Shown here one piece after another: positions 1 through 9,828 of a DNA stretch of 33,557 nucleotides. The stretch comes from CAUUJV01 sp963545565 (GTDB taxonomy: Bacteria; Actinomycetota; Actinomycetes; Actinomycetales; Bifidobacteriaceae). Below the pieces are notes generated by a model. It was not told the origin of the DNA, did no database searches, and saw only the letters and a program-made list of their open reading frames with translations. The stretch's first letter is position 1; every line of letters starts with the position of its first letter. A program made the position numbers and the translations under genes. The DNA is taken from assembly GCA_963545565.1 (NCBI GenBank), contig CAUUJV010000016.1:1-33557 (forward strand), read 5' to 3'.

Positions 1-1900
<1,900 letters not shown>

Positions 1901-2074
1901 ACCACTCTCTTCTGTAGTGAGTGGAATCATAAGATACCATGAGAAGTGTTCCGACAGTCAAGGAGCATGAATGATACACAAAACAATAATGTGTTCAATC
2001 ACGGTTAACGCGTCTACTGTCCGGTTCCCGAACCACGACATAACCTCCTGTGAGGGGGATAAGTAAATAAGATT
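1901..2074 (+). other. 23S-5S internal transcribed spacer
   Basis: Spacer between the two rRNA genes with no tRNA visible. It holds two small inverted repeats, CCACTC/GAGTGG (1902-1907 and 1919-1924) and GGTTCCCGAACC (2023-2034), which could be processing stems. That role is inference. Confidence 0.6.
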
Positions 2075-2193
2075 TTGCGGTGACCATAGCCTAGGGGAAA
2101 CGCCCAGTCTCCATTCCGAACCTGGAAGCTAAGACCTAGCACGGCGATGGTACTGCACTCGCTAGGGTGTGGGAGAGTAGCACGTCGCCGCTA
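2075..2193 (+). rRNA. 5S ribosomal RNA
   Basis: About 119 nt with the typical bacterial 5S core: CCATAGC..GGGGAAACGCCC, CATTCCGAACCTGGAAGCTAAG, CGATGGTACTGCACTC and GTGGGAGAGTAG. The ends pair: GCGGTG at 2077-2082 with CGCCGC at 2186-2191, which sets the approximate boundaries. It directly follows the 23S gene in the same orientation. Confidence 0.95.
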
Positions 2194-2204
2194 CTAAACA
2201 TTAA

Positions 2205-2243
2205 GGAAGCCCCAGGGTTGAGTAAACACTCCCCCGGGGCTCC
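2205..2243 (+). terminator. Hairpin terminator of the rRNA operon
   Basis: AGCCCC (2208-2213) pairs with GGGGCT (2236-2241). After one mismatch the stem continues with GGG (2215-2217) to CCC (2232-2234), closing a loop of about 14 nt. It starts 12 nt after the 5S gene. There is no T run after the stem, so termination strength is uncertain. Confidence 0.75.
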
Positions 2244-2458
2244 ACCAATACCACAACAAAAACAAAACACTCTACAAACGCAAATCGCTGTTTTCTCTAC
2301 TTTTAACCGCTCTTAGCAATAAAAGGCACGAAGCCAAATAACAATTTTTTGTACTGTAAAATATTCAATAGAAGTTTTTCATTTTTAAGAATCTACGTAC
2401 CCAGTAGTTTATAAAGACTGTGAGCACGCTTGTATATGTACAGATGGGGTGAGCTTTG

Positions 2459-3409
2459 TTGAGTGACTCGGCATTGGATTCAGATGAAACCAAAGAGGTA
2501 AAGCAGCCTTCTATTCGTCAAGAATTTGGGCTTCGTCTTCTCGAAGCAGTGAAGACAAAAGGTCCTTTGTGCGTAGGTATCGATCCTCATCGAAAAAATT
2601 TGCGAGACTGGGGATACAACATCGATGCTCAAGGTGCTGAGCTATTTTCTATGCGCATGCTTCAAGCAGCACAAAGTAATGCTGCTGCAGTCAAGTTCCA
2701 AATGCCAATGTTTGAGCGTTATGGATCGAAAGGTTATGCAGCATTGGAACGAGCGCTTTATGCTGCACGCCAAATGGGCGTTATTACTATTGTGGACTGT
2801 ATGCGTGGTGGAATGCCTACCATGCTATCTTCTATTGCTGATGCTTATTTGAAGCCTGATGGTCCCCTATATGCAGATGCGATTACATTACTTCCTTATT
2901 ATGGTTTCCACTCCCTCGATGGTCTAGTTGAGGATGCTCTTAACCAAGGCCATGGCGTATTCATTGCTTCACTGACTGCGAATCAGGAGGGAGCGAACTT
3001 GCAATCTGCAGTACGCCAATCAGGCGAATATGCAGGTCACACCGTGGCATATGGCATCGCAAAAGAAGCCCAATCATATAATGAAGGGTTCAAAAAAATT
3101 GGTTCCGTGGGCTTGATCGTTGGTGCAACGATTGGTTCACGCATGGATTTAGGTGGCATGTCTGTCTCAGAATTTACTGGACCAATTTTATCTCCTGGAT
3201 ACGGTTGGCAAGGTGCTGGACCAGAAGATTTGAAGACTGTTTTTGCTGGAACTTATGGCAATGTTCTGGTGACAGTAGCTCGGACGATTGCCGCTGCTGG
3301 TCCTGAGATTCCCGCGCTAAGTGATAAAGCAAAGCAGGTACGTGACGAGATTTGGCAAGCCATGCGCGATATTGAAGAAGAAAATCACGCGAACAACCAG
3401 AGTGCGTAG
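2459..3409 (+). CDS. pyrF: Orotidine 5'-phosphate decarboxylase-like protein (PyrF fold, catalytic residues missing)
   Basis: The fold is that of long-form (subfamily 2) OMP decarboxylase, the last step of UMP synthesis. Seen: VGIDPH near residue 40, VKFQMPMFERYG from about 78 (Lys79 matches the conserved barrel Lys), the phosphate-loop-like SPGYGWQG at 245-252, and Arg275 in VARTI. The hallmark DAKRGDI motif reads D113-C-M-R-G-G-M119, so the catalytic Lys is Met and the second Asp is Gly. I therefore infer that it does not decarboxylate OMP in the usual way and may be a paralog with another role. About 316 aa, longer than classic PyrF. Start: TTG at 2459, chosen over TTG 2456 because GGGGTGA at 2446-2452 then has normal spacing. 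gmk follows after 19 nt, probably in the same transcript. Confidence 0.8.
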   Translation: MSDSALDSDETKEVKQPSIRQEFGLRLLEAVKTKGPLCVGIDPHRKNLRDWGYNIDAQGAELFSMRMLQAAQSNAAAVKFQMPMFERYGSKGYAALERALYAARQMGVITIVDCMRGGMPTMLSSIADAYLKPDGPLYADAITLLPYYGFHSLDGLVEDALNQGHGVFIASLTANQEGANLQSAVRQSGEYAGHTVAYGIAKEAQSYNEGFKKIGSVGLIVGATIGSRMDLGGMSVSEFTGPILSPGYGWQGAGPEDLKTVFAGTYGNVLVTVARTIAAAGPEIPALSDKAKQVRDEIWQAMRDIEEENHANNQSA

Positions 3410-3428
3410 CTGCCGATAGACTACATTT

Positions 3429-4115
3429 ATGAGCGAAAAAACACAAATGACCAAAAATCTGATAATAAATAATCCAGATAATGCGGATGTAAATAAAACT
3501 CAGCAAGCTGTTGATGAACCTTCTGATAGGTATAAAGCGAATCGACGTCTTGTAGTACTTGCTGGGCCAACTGCTGTGGGTAAAGGGACCGTTGAACAGC
3601 AACTTTTTAAGGAGCATCCAGACGTGTGGCTATCTGTATCTGCAACAACTCGTGCTCCAAGGCCAGGCGAAATCGATGGAGTGAATTATCACTTCATAAC
3701 AGAAGATCAGTTCGCTGCAATGAAAGCAGCAGGAGGATTTTTAGAGACCGCCCTCGTACACGGTATGGCTCACTATGGTACGCCAGTGGCTCCGGTCAAA
3801 GAACATTTAGCAAAAAATCAGCCCTCCATGCTTGAGATTGATTTGCAGGGAACTCGTCTTGTGCGTAAACGTGCGCAGGAACTCAATATTGATGCTACTT
3901 TTGTGTTTTTAGCTCCTCCCAGTTTTGAGGAATTGAAAAAACGTCTTATTGGTAGAGGTACGGAAACCCCGGAGCAGCGAGCCAAAAGACTTGAAACAGC
4001 TAAAGTTGAACTTCAATCTGAGAGTGAGTTTGACATTGTTATCGTCAATGATGACGTTCAAACTGCTGCCCATCAACTATGGAATGTTATTGATCATGGG
4101 AATATCAACGATTGA
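3429..4115 (+). CDS. gmk: Guanylate kinase
   Basis: Cytosolic kinase converting GMP (dGMP) and ATP to GDP and ADP in purine nucleotide recycling. Visible: P-loop GPTAVGKG (residues 46-53; the usual GPSGVGKG with two changes), GMP-binding SATTRAPRPGE (71-81), HYGTP (115-119), EIDLQGTR (136-143) and the lid segment around RGTETPEQ (176-183). Length 228 aa, with a poorly conserved leader of about 38 residues before RRLVVLAGP, longer than in most homologues. An internal ATG at 3447 is an alternative start; no strong Shine-Dalgarno is seen at either. Follows pyrF after 19 nt. In many actinobacteria rpoZ comes next, but here it lies about 11.9 kb away. Confidence 0.95.
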   Translation: MSEKTQMTKNLIINNPDNADVNKTQQAVDEPSDRYKANRRLVVLAGPTAVGKGTVEQQLFKEHPDVWLSVSATTRAPRPGEIDGVNYHFITEDQFAAMKAAGGFLETALVHGMAHYGTPVAPVKEHLAKNQPSMLEIDLQGTRLVRKRAQELNIDATFVFLAPPSFEELKKRLIGRGTETPEQRAKRLETAKVELQSESEFDIVIVNDDVQTAAHQLWNVIDHGNIND

Positions 4116-4124
4116 GTGTGTTAC

Positions 4125-4158
4125 GCAATTGTATTAAGTAATCATGTTAAGTAATTGC
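4125..4158 (+). repeat. Small direct and inverted repeats downstream of gmk
   Basis: TTAAGTAAT occurs twice (4134-4142 and 4147-4155), flanked by GCAATT (4125-4130) and its complement AATTGC (4153-4158). This could be a weak gmk terminator hairpin or a protein-binding site. No T run follows, so the function is unknown. Confidence 0.3.
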
Positions 4159-4218
4159 ATTAATAAATCACATTGGCAAGCCCTAATAAAAGTCCAAGAC
4201 AACTCTTAAAATAAGACG

Positions 4219-4237
4219 TACTCTCATAATGAGAGTA
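4219..4237 (+). promoter_or_regulatory. 19-nt palindrome, likely operator/promoter of the osmoprotectant operon
   Basis: TACTCTCA-TAA-TGAGAGTA has perfect 8-nt arms around a 3-nt centre, 33 nt before the ATG at 4270. Its centre includes CATAAT (4225-4230), one change from a -10 box, so a bound protein would block or shape the promoter. Operator function is inferred; no regulator gene is adjacent. Confidence 0.55.
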
Positions 4238-4269
4238 TAGACTTTATGGTAAGAAGAGATGGAGAAGGC

Positions 4270-5268
4270 ATGATTCGTAAGGCTTTTGTGGATTTACTGC
4301 GTCTTAAACATCATGTGCTTTTCTGTATTTCGCTGTTGCTTGTGTGTATGCTCCTCCTATCGGGGTGTGCGCTGGCTAAAACAGCACCTGGTCAATCGGG
4401 GGGTGCTATCGTCAAGTGCTTCAGTGAAAATTGGATCAAAAGATTTTACTGAGAGTGAAGTTGTAGCAGAAATTTATGCACTTGCTTTGGAAGATGCAGG
4501 TGTAAGTGTTACGCGAGTCTTTAATCTGTCCAGCTCAGTGGTTCCAACTTCACTGAATAGTGGAGAAGTTGATCTTTACCCGGAATATACTGGTACGGCA
4601 ATGTTGTCTATCTTTAAATTGAAACAGACAACAACTGATGCAGCAAAAGTTGCACGAATTGTCAAAAATGCCTACGAGAAACAAGGTGTTGCAACCACAC
4701 TTAACTATTCGCCAGCCGCAGATTCCCAGGGTATTGCAATAAGAACAAGCATCGCAAAAAAGTATGGAATCTATACCATCAGTCAGCTGCAAAAGCAGGC
4801 ATCAAAGATTCGTTTTGCATCTCAAGGTGAATTTGATGAGCGTTCAGATGGTCTGAAGGGTTTAGCAACCGTGTATGGAAAATTTAATTTCAAATCGAGC
4901 ACAGTGTGTGACAACTCGTTGAAGTATAAGATTCTTTCCAGCGGCGAAGCGGATGCAACTCCGGCATATACCACCGATGGTCAACTTTCAGATACTTCGC
5001 AATTTACAGTTCTTAAAGATAATAAAAAATTCTGGCCACCGTACAATTTAGTGCCTGTTGTGCGCCAAGATGCATTGACGAAGAACCCGAAGATCTCAGC
5101 AGTTATCAATAGGATCAGTGCAAAATCACCACGGAAGATCTCATAAATCTCAATAAGAGTGTGGATATCGATGGAAAAGCTTATACCAAAGTTGCAAAAA
5201 ATGGTACGAGACGCATAATAACCGTGATAAAGGAGGAGAAGAAGCAGGAGGTGACGGCATATGTTTAG
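4270..5268 (+). pseudogene. Osmoprotectant (glycine betaine/choline-type) ABC transporter substrate-binding lipoprotein, frameshifted
   Basis: Extracytoplasmic lipoprotein of the OpuAC/ProX type that delivers a compatible solute to the membrane transporter. The signal peptide has a hydrophobic core and lipobox LLLSGC (Cys33). The mature part begins VKIGSKDFTESEVVAEIY and includes DLYPEYTGTAM and TPAYTTDGQL. The frame is broken twice at homopolymers. G6 at 4398-4403 (five G would restore QSGVLSSSASVKIGS) shifts the frame, and A4 at 5122-5125 (five A would restore ISAKITTEDLINLNK) shifts it back. A third shift at A6 (5195-5200) is possible, because another frame there reads KKWYETHN; the gene may then end at 5276 rather than 5268. 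Start ATG 4270 follows GGAGAAGG; the ATG at 4246 is too close to the promoter. The largest uninterrupted piece ends at 5146. Confidence 0.85.
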
Positions 5269-5899
5269 TGAAATAGTTGAATACTTCAGCGAGAATAGCG
5301 CGCAATATTGGCAATATGTGGGTGAGCGCTTAGCATTGAGTTTTGAATCTCTTGCGATTGCTTTAATTATCGCGCTGCCTCTGGGATACTGGGGATCAAA
5401 AAATAAAGTAGTAGCTGCTACATGCCAAGGCTTTGCACAAGTGCTACGCATTATCCCTAGTCTTGCTTTACTTTTTATACTTATTCCAATTATTGGGGTT
5501 GGTCGTGTTCTTGCTTTAATCGCCTTGATTGTGCTGGCTCTCCCTCCGCTCATTGTGAATACGGTTCTCGGATTCAACGAGGTACCAGCAGCCACTAGGG
5601 AGGTTGGGCAGGCTCTGGGAATGAATTCTGTGCAGCTTTTCGCACGCATAGAAGCCCCGCTGAGTGTGCCATATATTCTCAATGGAATCAAACTTGCGTT
5701 GGTGGAGATTATTTCGAGTGCAACGCTTGCAACGTATATTGGTGCAGGTGGTCTGGGAACTCTTATCTTCACTGGTCTCGGCCTCTATCGCATGGATTTG
5801 CTCGTGATTGGTGGGGCATCTGTTGCATTGCTGAGTTTACTATCTATGGCGATTTTTGACTTCTTAGTAAAAGCTAGCCGGTGTGTGAATGGAGAATAA
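5261..5899 (+). CDS. Osmoprotectant ABC transporter permease 1
   Basis: Inner-membrane permease of a glycine betaine/choline-type importer (BPD transport family, like OpuCB/ProW). 212 aa with five to six hydrophobic segments and the EAA loop around EVGQALGMNSVQLFARIEAP, which docks to the ATPase, followed by the family signature TYIGAGGLGTLIFTGL. Start ATG 5261 has a near-perfect ribosome binding site (AGGAGGTGA) and overlaps the end of the binding-protein frame, suggesting translational coupling. The gene is intact although its neighbours on both sides are frameshifted. The exact solute cannot be read from sequence. Confidence 0.9.
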   Translation: MFSEIVEYFSENSAQYWQYVGERLALSFESLAIALIIALPLGYWGSKNKVVAATCQGFAQVLRIIPSLALLFILIPIIGVGRVLALIALIVLALPPLIVNTVLGFNEVPAATREVGQALGMNSVQLFARIEAPLSVPYILNGIKLALVEIISSATLATYIGAGGLGTLIFTGLGLYRMDLLVIGGASVALLSLLSMAIFDFLVKASRCVNGE

Positions 5900-5901
5900 T
5901 A

Positions 5902-6734
5902 ATGAGTGAAACAACCAGCACAATGACCAGCGATACATCAGGCGCTGCAATCACTTTTAAGCATGTTTCCAAAAGCTTTGGCGATAACGAAATTATCAAA
6001 GACCTAAATTTTGAAATCCAACCAGGCGAATTTGTCACTATTCTAGGATCATCAGGTTCAGGAAAAACTACTACGCTAAAAATGGTAAATCGTTTGGAAG
6101 CTCCTACTTCTGGTGACATTATTATTAACGGATGTCTAATCAAGACATGGATATTATCGATTTACGCCGCAGTATTGGCTACGTAGTTCAGAATATTGGT
6201 TTATTCCCACATATGACGATTGAGCGTAATGTAGCTACTGTGCCGACTTTGCTTGGTTGGGATGATGAACGTAAAAAGAAGCGTGTGCGTGAATTGCTTA
6301 ATCTTGTTCAGCTTCCCGCGGATGAATTTGCTCAACGCTTCCCCAAGCAGCTTTCAGGCGGTCAGCAGCAGCGAGTGGGCGTGGCGCGTGCGCTGGCTGC
6401 ACACCCTCCATTCGTTCTCTTCGATGAGCCTTTTGGAGCTCTTGATGCCATTACCCGCATGGATCTGCAGAAGGAGATAAAGGCTTTACATAAGCGTTTG
6501 AACTCGGCTGCTGAGGGCAATGACGAAAGAGCTCAAACAACATTCCTCTTTGTTACGCATGATATTTCTGAGGCATTCTATTTGGGCACGCGTGTGATGA
6601 TCATGGATGACGGCGCGATCAGCCAATTCGACACGCCTGAAAATATCATTGCAAATCCGGAAACTGAGTTTGTGCGCAATTTGCTGGACACTGTGAATCA
6701 GCAGAATTCCATGTGGGGTGCGCTCGATGAGTAA
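5902..6734 (+). pseudogene. Osmoprotectant ABC transporter ATPase, frameshifted
   Basis: ATP-binding subunit (OpuCA/ProV family) energising betaine uptake. Before the break: Walker A GSSGSGKT at residues 49-56 and a sequence running to GDIIING. After it: QDMDIIDLRRSIGYVVQ, signature LSGGQQQR, Walker B FVLFDEPFGALD and the H-loop FVTHD. The frame changes at about 6130-6134: the upstream frame runs on to a stop at 6184-6186, and the downstream frame is open from 6132. Compared with OpuCA-type proteins this loop is about two residues plus one base short, so a small deletion is more likely than a one-base homopolymer slip. No CBS domains follow the ATPase domain. Start ATG 5902 is 2 nt after the permease stop, with GGAG upstream. 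The last 8 nt overlap permease 2. Confidence 0.85.
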
Positions 6735-7365
6735 CTTTATTCAATACTGGAACGAAAATAGCATTGACTTACTTTTTTATACCGAGCAGCATATTGAGAT
6801 GGTGCTTATTGCGCTTGCTGCTGCCGTTGTTCTTGCAATCGCGATCATTGTTGTAAGCGTATCGCATAAGAAGTGGCAGTCTGCTCTGGTCTACTTCTTC
6901 TCGATTCTGTATTCGGTGCCGAGTTTTGCTTTCTTCGCGCTGCTGATCCCTGTGACAGGTTTGGGATATGTGACTGCGATCATTGTGCTGGCTTTGTACG
7001 CCGAATATGTACTGTTGCGCTCTTTCATCACTGGTCTAAATGATATTGATCCGCAGATCATCGAGGCTTCACGGGGCATGGGCATGACGGAACGTCAGAT
7101 TTTTTGGAAAGTGCAATTGCCTCTAGCTCGGCACTCTATCTTCAGCGGGATAACTGTGGCGATGACTTCTATGATGGCGATCGCTACGATCGGAGCGACC
7201 ATCAATGCTGGCGGGCTCGGAACTGTTCTTTTCTCAGGTCTGCGCACACAGAATATGTCTGCATTATTGTGGGGAACTCTGCTCACTGTGCTTTTAACAC
7301 TTGGCTCCACTCTTATGCTGTGGATACTCGAATGCATCACAAAACCAAAGTTTGAAAGAATTTGA
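6727..7365 (+). CDS. Osmoprotectant ABC transporter permease 2
   Basis: Second membrane subunit of the same importer. 212 aa with hydrophobic segments at roughly residues 24-46, 55-75, 77-98, 140-160 and 180-203, and the EAA loop ASRGMGMTERQIFWKVQLPL before ATIGATINAGGLGTVLFSGL. Start ATG 6727 is placed inside the end of the ATPase frame (8-nt overlap) with GGGGTG upstream; an in-frame GTG at 6718 is less likely. The operon order binding protein, permease, ATPase, permease is typical of this importer class. Confidence 0.9.
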   Translation: MSNFIQYWNENSIDLLFYTEQHIEMVLIALAAAVVLAIAIIVVSVSHKKWQSALVYFFSILYSVPSFAFFALLIPVTGLGYVTAIIVLALYAEYVLLRSFITGLNDIDPQIIEASRGMGMTERQIFWKVQLPLARHSIFSGITVAMTSMMAIATIGATINAGGLGTVLFSGLRTQNMSALLWGTLLTVLLTLGSTLMLWILECITKPKFERI

Positions 7366-7417
7366 AACTAACAAGGTCTCACACGAACTCTAAGAAAATC
7401 CATCAGGGAGCATAAGT

Positions 7418-8428
7418 ATGCAGGATAGTCCGCTTGAACAGACAATGAAGGCTGCTGTTGTTCATGAAGCTGGAGATCCAAGCGTTTTACGTATCGAAGA
7501 GCGTGAGATTCCAGCTGTTAAGCCAGGATGGTCTCTTGTGCGGGTGCGTGCTGCAGGAGTGAACCACTCTGAAGTGTTCACCCGCCAGGGATTGTCTCCC
7601 AGTGTGAAATTTCCTCGTATTTTAGGCATTGAATGCGTGGGGGAAATCGTTCGCACATCAGACTCGCAACGTCTGCCGATCGGTACCCGAGTTGTGTCCA
7701 TTATGGGCGAAATGGGCCGCGCATACGATGGAGGATACGCGCAATACGCTCTGCTGCCTAACGAAAATATCTATTCTTTAGAAGGCATTCAGGGTCTTGA
7801 AAAACTCGGCTGGGAAACTATCGGTGCGATTCCAGAAACGTATTACACTGCCTTTGGGTCAATGCTGAATCTGAAGATTGAAGTGACTGACAAGGTGTTC
7901 GTTCGCGCCGCATCAAGCGGGGTGGGAGTTGCCTTTGCTAAATTACTCAAGGCGCGATACCCGGATATTTATCTCGCGGGGAGTGTACGCTCACTGAGCA
8001 AAGCAGAGCAGCTTCATGATGTGGGTTTCAATGATGTGATTTTAGATAACCATGGTGAATTGCAGATTGAATCTGCTTCTGATTCTGAGCGTTTTACGAA
8101 GGTACTTGATCTTGTGGGGCCAGCAGCTATTAAAGACACGATTAAATACATGAGCGAAAACTCAATAGTGTGCATTACAGGTCTGCTCGGCAATAAATGG
8201 TTCCTTGAAGATTTTGACCCGATTATAGACTTACCTGCCAATGGTTATTTGACAAGCTTCTATTCAGGCAACGTGGATGAAGTCACGTTGCGTCAGCTTT
8301 TTGAATACATCATCACATATGAGGTCGATGCTTCTCCAGCAAGAGTCTTTACTCTTGATGAGGTCGCAAAAGCACACGAGCTTATTGAATCAGGCACGGG
8401 CTTTGGCAAGATCGTGATCTCGTTTTAA
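7418..8428 (+). CDS. Zinc-independent MDR oxidoreductase (quinone oxidoreductase-like)
   Basis: Cytosolic NAD(P)H-dependent oxidoreductase of the medium-chain dehydrogenase/reductase superfamily. Visible: N-terminal MKAAVVHEAGDPSVLRI, AAGVNHSEVFTRQG near residue 46, PRILGIECVGEI (66-77), the nucleotide-binding segment VRAASSGVGVAFAKLL (162-177) and the late AHELIESGTGFGKIVISF end. The cysteines of the catalytic and structural zinc sites are absent, which places it with the quinone-reductase branch rather than alcohol dehydrogenases. The substrate is unknown. Start ATG 7418 has CAGGGAG upstream; ATG 7445 is an alternative. Its stop overlaps the convergent folate gene by 4 nt. It lies 52 nt after permease 2 and may be cotranscribed. 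Confidence 0.88.
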   Translation: MQDSPLEQTMKAAVVHEAGDPSVLRIEEREIPAVKPGWSLVRVRAAGVNHSEVFTRQGLSPSVKFPRILGIECVGEIVRTSDSQRLPIGTRVVSIMGEMGRAYDGGYAQYALLPNENIYSLEGIQGLEKLGWETIGAIPETYYTAFGSMLNLKIEVTDKVFVRAASSGVGVAFAKLLKARYPDIYLAGSVRSLSKAEQLHDVGFNDVILDNHGELQIESASDSERFTKVLDLVGPAAIKDTIKYMSENSIVCITGLLGNKWFLEDFDPIIDLPANGYLTSFYSGNVDEVTLRQLFEYIITYEVDASPARVFTLDEVAKAHELIESGTGFGKIVISF

Positions 8429-9033
8429 CTTCTAAACGTATTAGATTTCAAATGCCTGGAGTTTAAAATGACTTTGCGAATTGGGATATCAAAATCTTCT
8501 GGTTGAAAATTCATGCGTTGGAATGCATAAATAGTGCTGATAGTTGCGCCTTCATAATCGGAGAGAAATCTATCGTAATAACCAGCTCCATAGCCAATTC
8601 TGTATCCGCCGGTGTTGAATGCAATTCCTGGAACATGAATTACATCAATATTTTCAGGTGAAACAACGTTGTTATTGGTTGGTTCTTGCATCCCAAATGG
8701 TGCAACACGCAAACTCTGAGGGTCGTAGTCCACAAATTCCATCATGCAGTTTGCGCGAGTGCGTGGAATAACAATGCGTTTCCCATCGGCAAGAGCCTGA
8801 TCAATAAGTGGCTGAGTATCGAATTCGTGTGGCAGCGCCATGTATGTTGCAATCGTATGTGCGGTTTGATATTCAGCAGTTGCACAAAAAGCCTTCAAAA
8901 GCTCATCGTCTGTTGCAAGCTTTGCGCGTGGCTGTTCGTTGGCAAAAGCTTTAAGCAGTCTCATTGCACGGGAGCGAATGCCTGCTTTTGTAAATGGCAT
9001 AGAGGTGAAAGAGCTAAACGTTGTGCGGCTCAT
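8425..9033 (-). CDS. 5-formyltetrahydrofolate cyclo-ligase
   Basis: ATP-dependent conversion of 5-formyl-THF to 5,10-methenyl-THF, which returns stored folate to one-carbon metabolism. 202 aa. Seen: an Arg/Lys-rich N-terminus, MALPHEFDTQPLI with Glu70, KRIVIPRT (85-92), PFGMQEP, and the family hallmark GYRIGYGAGYYDRF (143-156), which binds ATP phosphate. Last gene of a minus-strand unit: its ATG overlaps the TetR stop by 4 nt (ATGA), so the two are translationally coupled. A folate enzyme behind an exporter and its regulator is an unexpected partner; cotranscription is inferred from the overlap. Confidence 0.93.
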   Translation of the reverse strand: MSRTTFSSFTSMPFTKAGIRSRAMRLLKAFANEQPRAKLATDDELLKAFCATAEYQTAHTIATYMALPHEFDTQPLIDQALADGKRIVIPRTRANCMMEFVDYDPQSLRVAPFGMQEPTNNNVVSPENIDVIHVPGIAFNTGGYRIGYGAGYYDRFLSDYEGATISTIYAFQRMNFQPEDFDIPIRKVILNSRHLKSNTFRS

Positions 9034-9779
9034 TTTTCCTTACTCTGCCATCCGTTGAGAAGAGCTTGAAGCCCATGCTCAAACTGTTGCGAGAATGACC
9101 AATTGTTTTGCATCAGTGGAGTAAGGACTTCCAATAGTTCGTTTTTAGAGTCAGAATTTGTGCCGGACAGGAGAGCGGGTATGTCTGGTTCTGTTTTTTC
9201 TGCCGAATCGCCAGAGTTACTCTCATTGCCTACGGGGGGAACGATTTCTGCTGCAACGAATCCGCCCACATATGTGCTGAGAACATTGATAATGCTAAGA
9301 GTGTCTGAGGGGAGTTTGACCCCAAGCTGAACTATTTGTGAAAGAGCCTGTGCGGACCAGGTGAACTGGCTTGTGGTGTTCATCGGGTGAGTAAGAATCA
9401 AGATCACTGCATGAGGATGATTATGCAACCCCTCGTAAAGACTGTATGCGTAGGCATTCGCAACATCTTTCCATGTGACTTTTTGTGAAGATACAGATAC
9501 TTGAGAGGCAGATAGTTGAGAAATCTTCGAACCTAAGATACTAAAAATCTCATGCCAAATGAGGTCGCTGATTCCATTGAGAAGGGTCTCCTTATCAGCA
9601 ATATGTCGATAAAATGCCGCTTGAGAAACTCCTAGTTTTTTACCGAGAGACCGAAGAGAAAGAGCATCAAGGCCTTCAGAATCAACAATATGCAATGCTT
9701 CTTCAAGGATTACTGAAGTGGTGAGTTTCTCTCGAAAATCACGGTGAGATATGGTGCTCTTCTTTTCATTTTCGGTCAT
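9030..9779 (-). CDS. TetR-family transcriptional regulator
   Basis: DNA-binding repressor, 249 aa. The N-terminal TetR domain has the helix-turn-helix LSLRSLGKKLGVSQAAFYRH at residues 40-59, followed by KETLLNGISDLIWHEI. The C-terminal ligand domain is poorly conserved and has a Ser/Gly/Glu-rich stretch near residues 185-205. It follows the ABC-2 permease by 49 nt and overlaps the folate gene by 4 nt, so it probably controls its own operon. The palindrome at 11625-11641 upstream of the first gene of the unit is a good candidate operator. The inducer is unknown; an exported compound is the usual guess in such layouts. Confidence 0.92.
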   Translation of the reverse strand: MTENEKKSTISHRDFREKLTTSVILEEALHIVDSEGLDALSLRSLGKKLGVSQAAFYRHIADKETLLNGISDLIWHEIFSILGSKISQLSASQVSVSSQKVTWKDVANAYAYSLYEGLHNHPHAVILILTHPMNTTSQFTWSAQALSQIVQLGVKLPSDTLSIINVLSTYVGGFVAAEIVPPVGNESNSGDSAEKTEPDIPALLSGTNSDSKNELLEVLTPLMQNNWSFSQQFEHGLQALLNGWQSKEK

Positions 9780-9828
9780 ACACTCAGTCTACTGGTTGAA
9801 TGCAGTTTACTTCGTCCGCAGTCTAAAA

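Noticed and set aside
1901..2074. tRNA gene in the rRNA spacer
   Set aside because: No cloverleaf or GTTCRANNC T-arm was seen; GGTTCCCGAACC is a simple stem.
3174..3617. 147-aa minus-strand ORF
   Set aside because: Shadow of pyrF and gmk, crossing two well-supported genes.
4981..5772. 263-aa minus-strand ORF
   Set aside because: It is antisense to the binding protein and permease 1, whose family motifs are clear; it has no recognisable domain or ribosome binding site.
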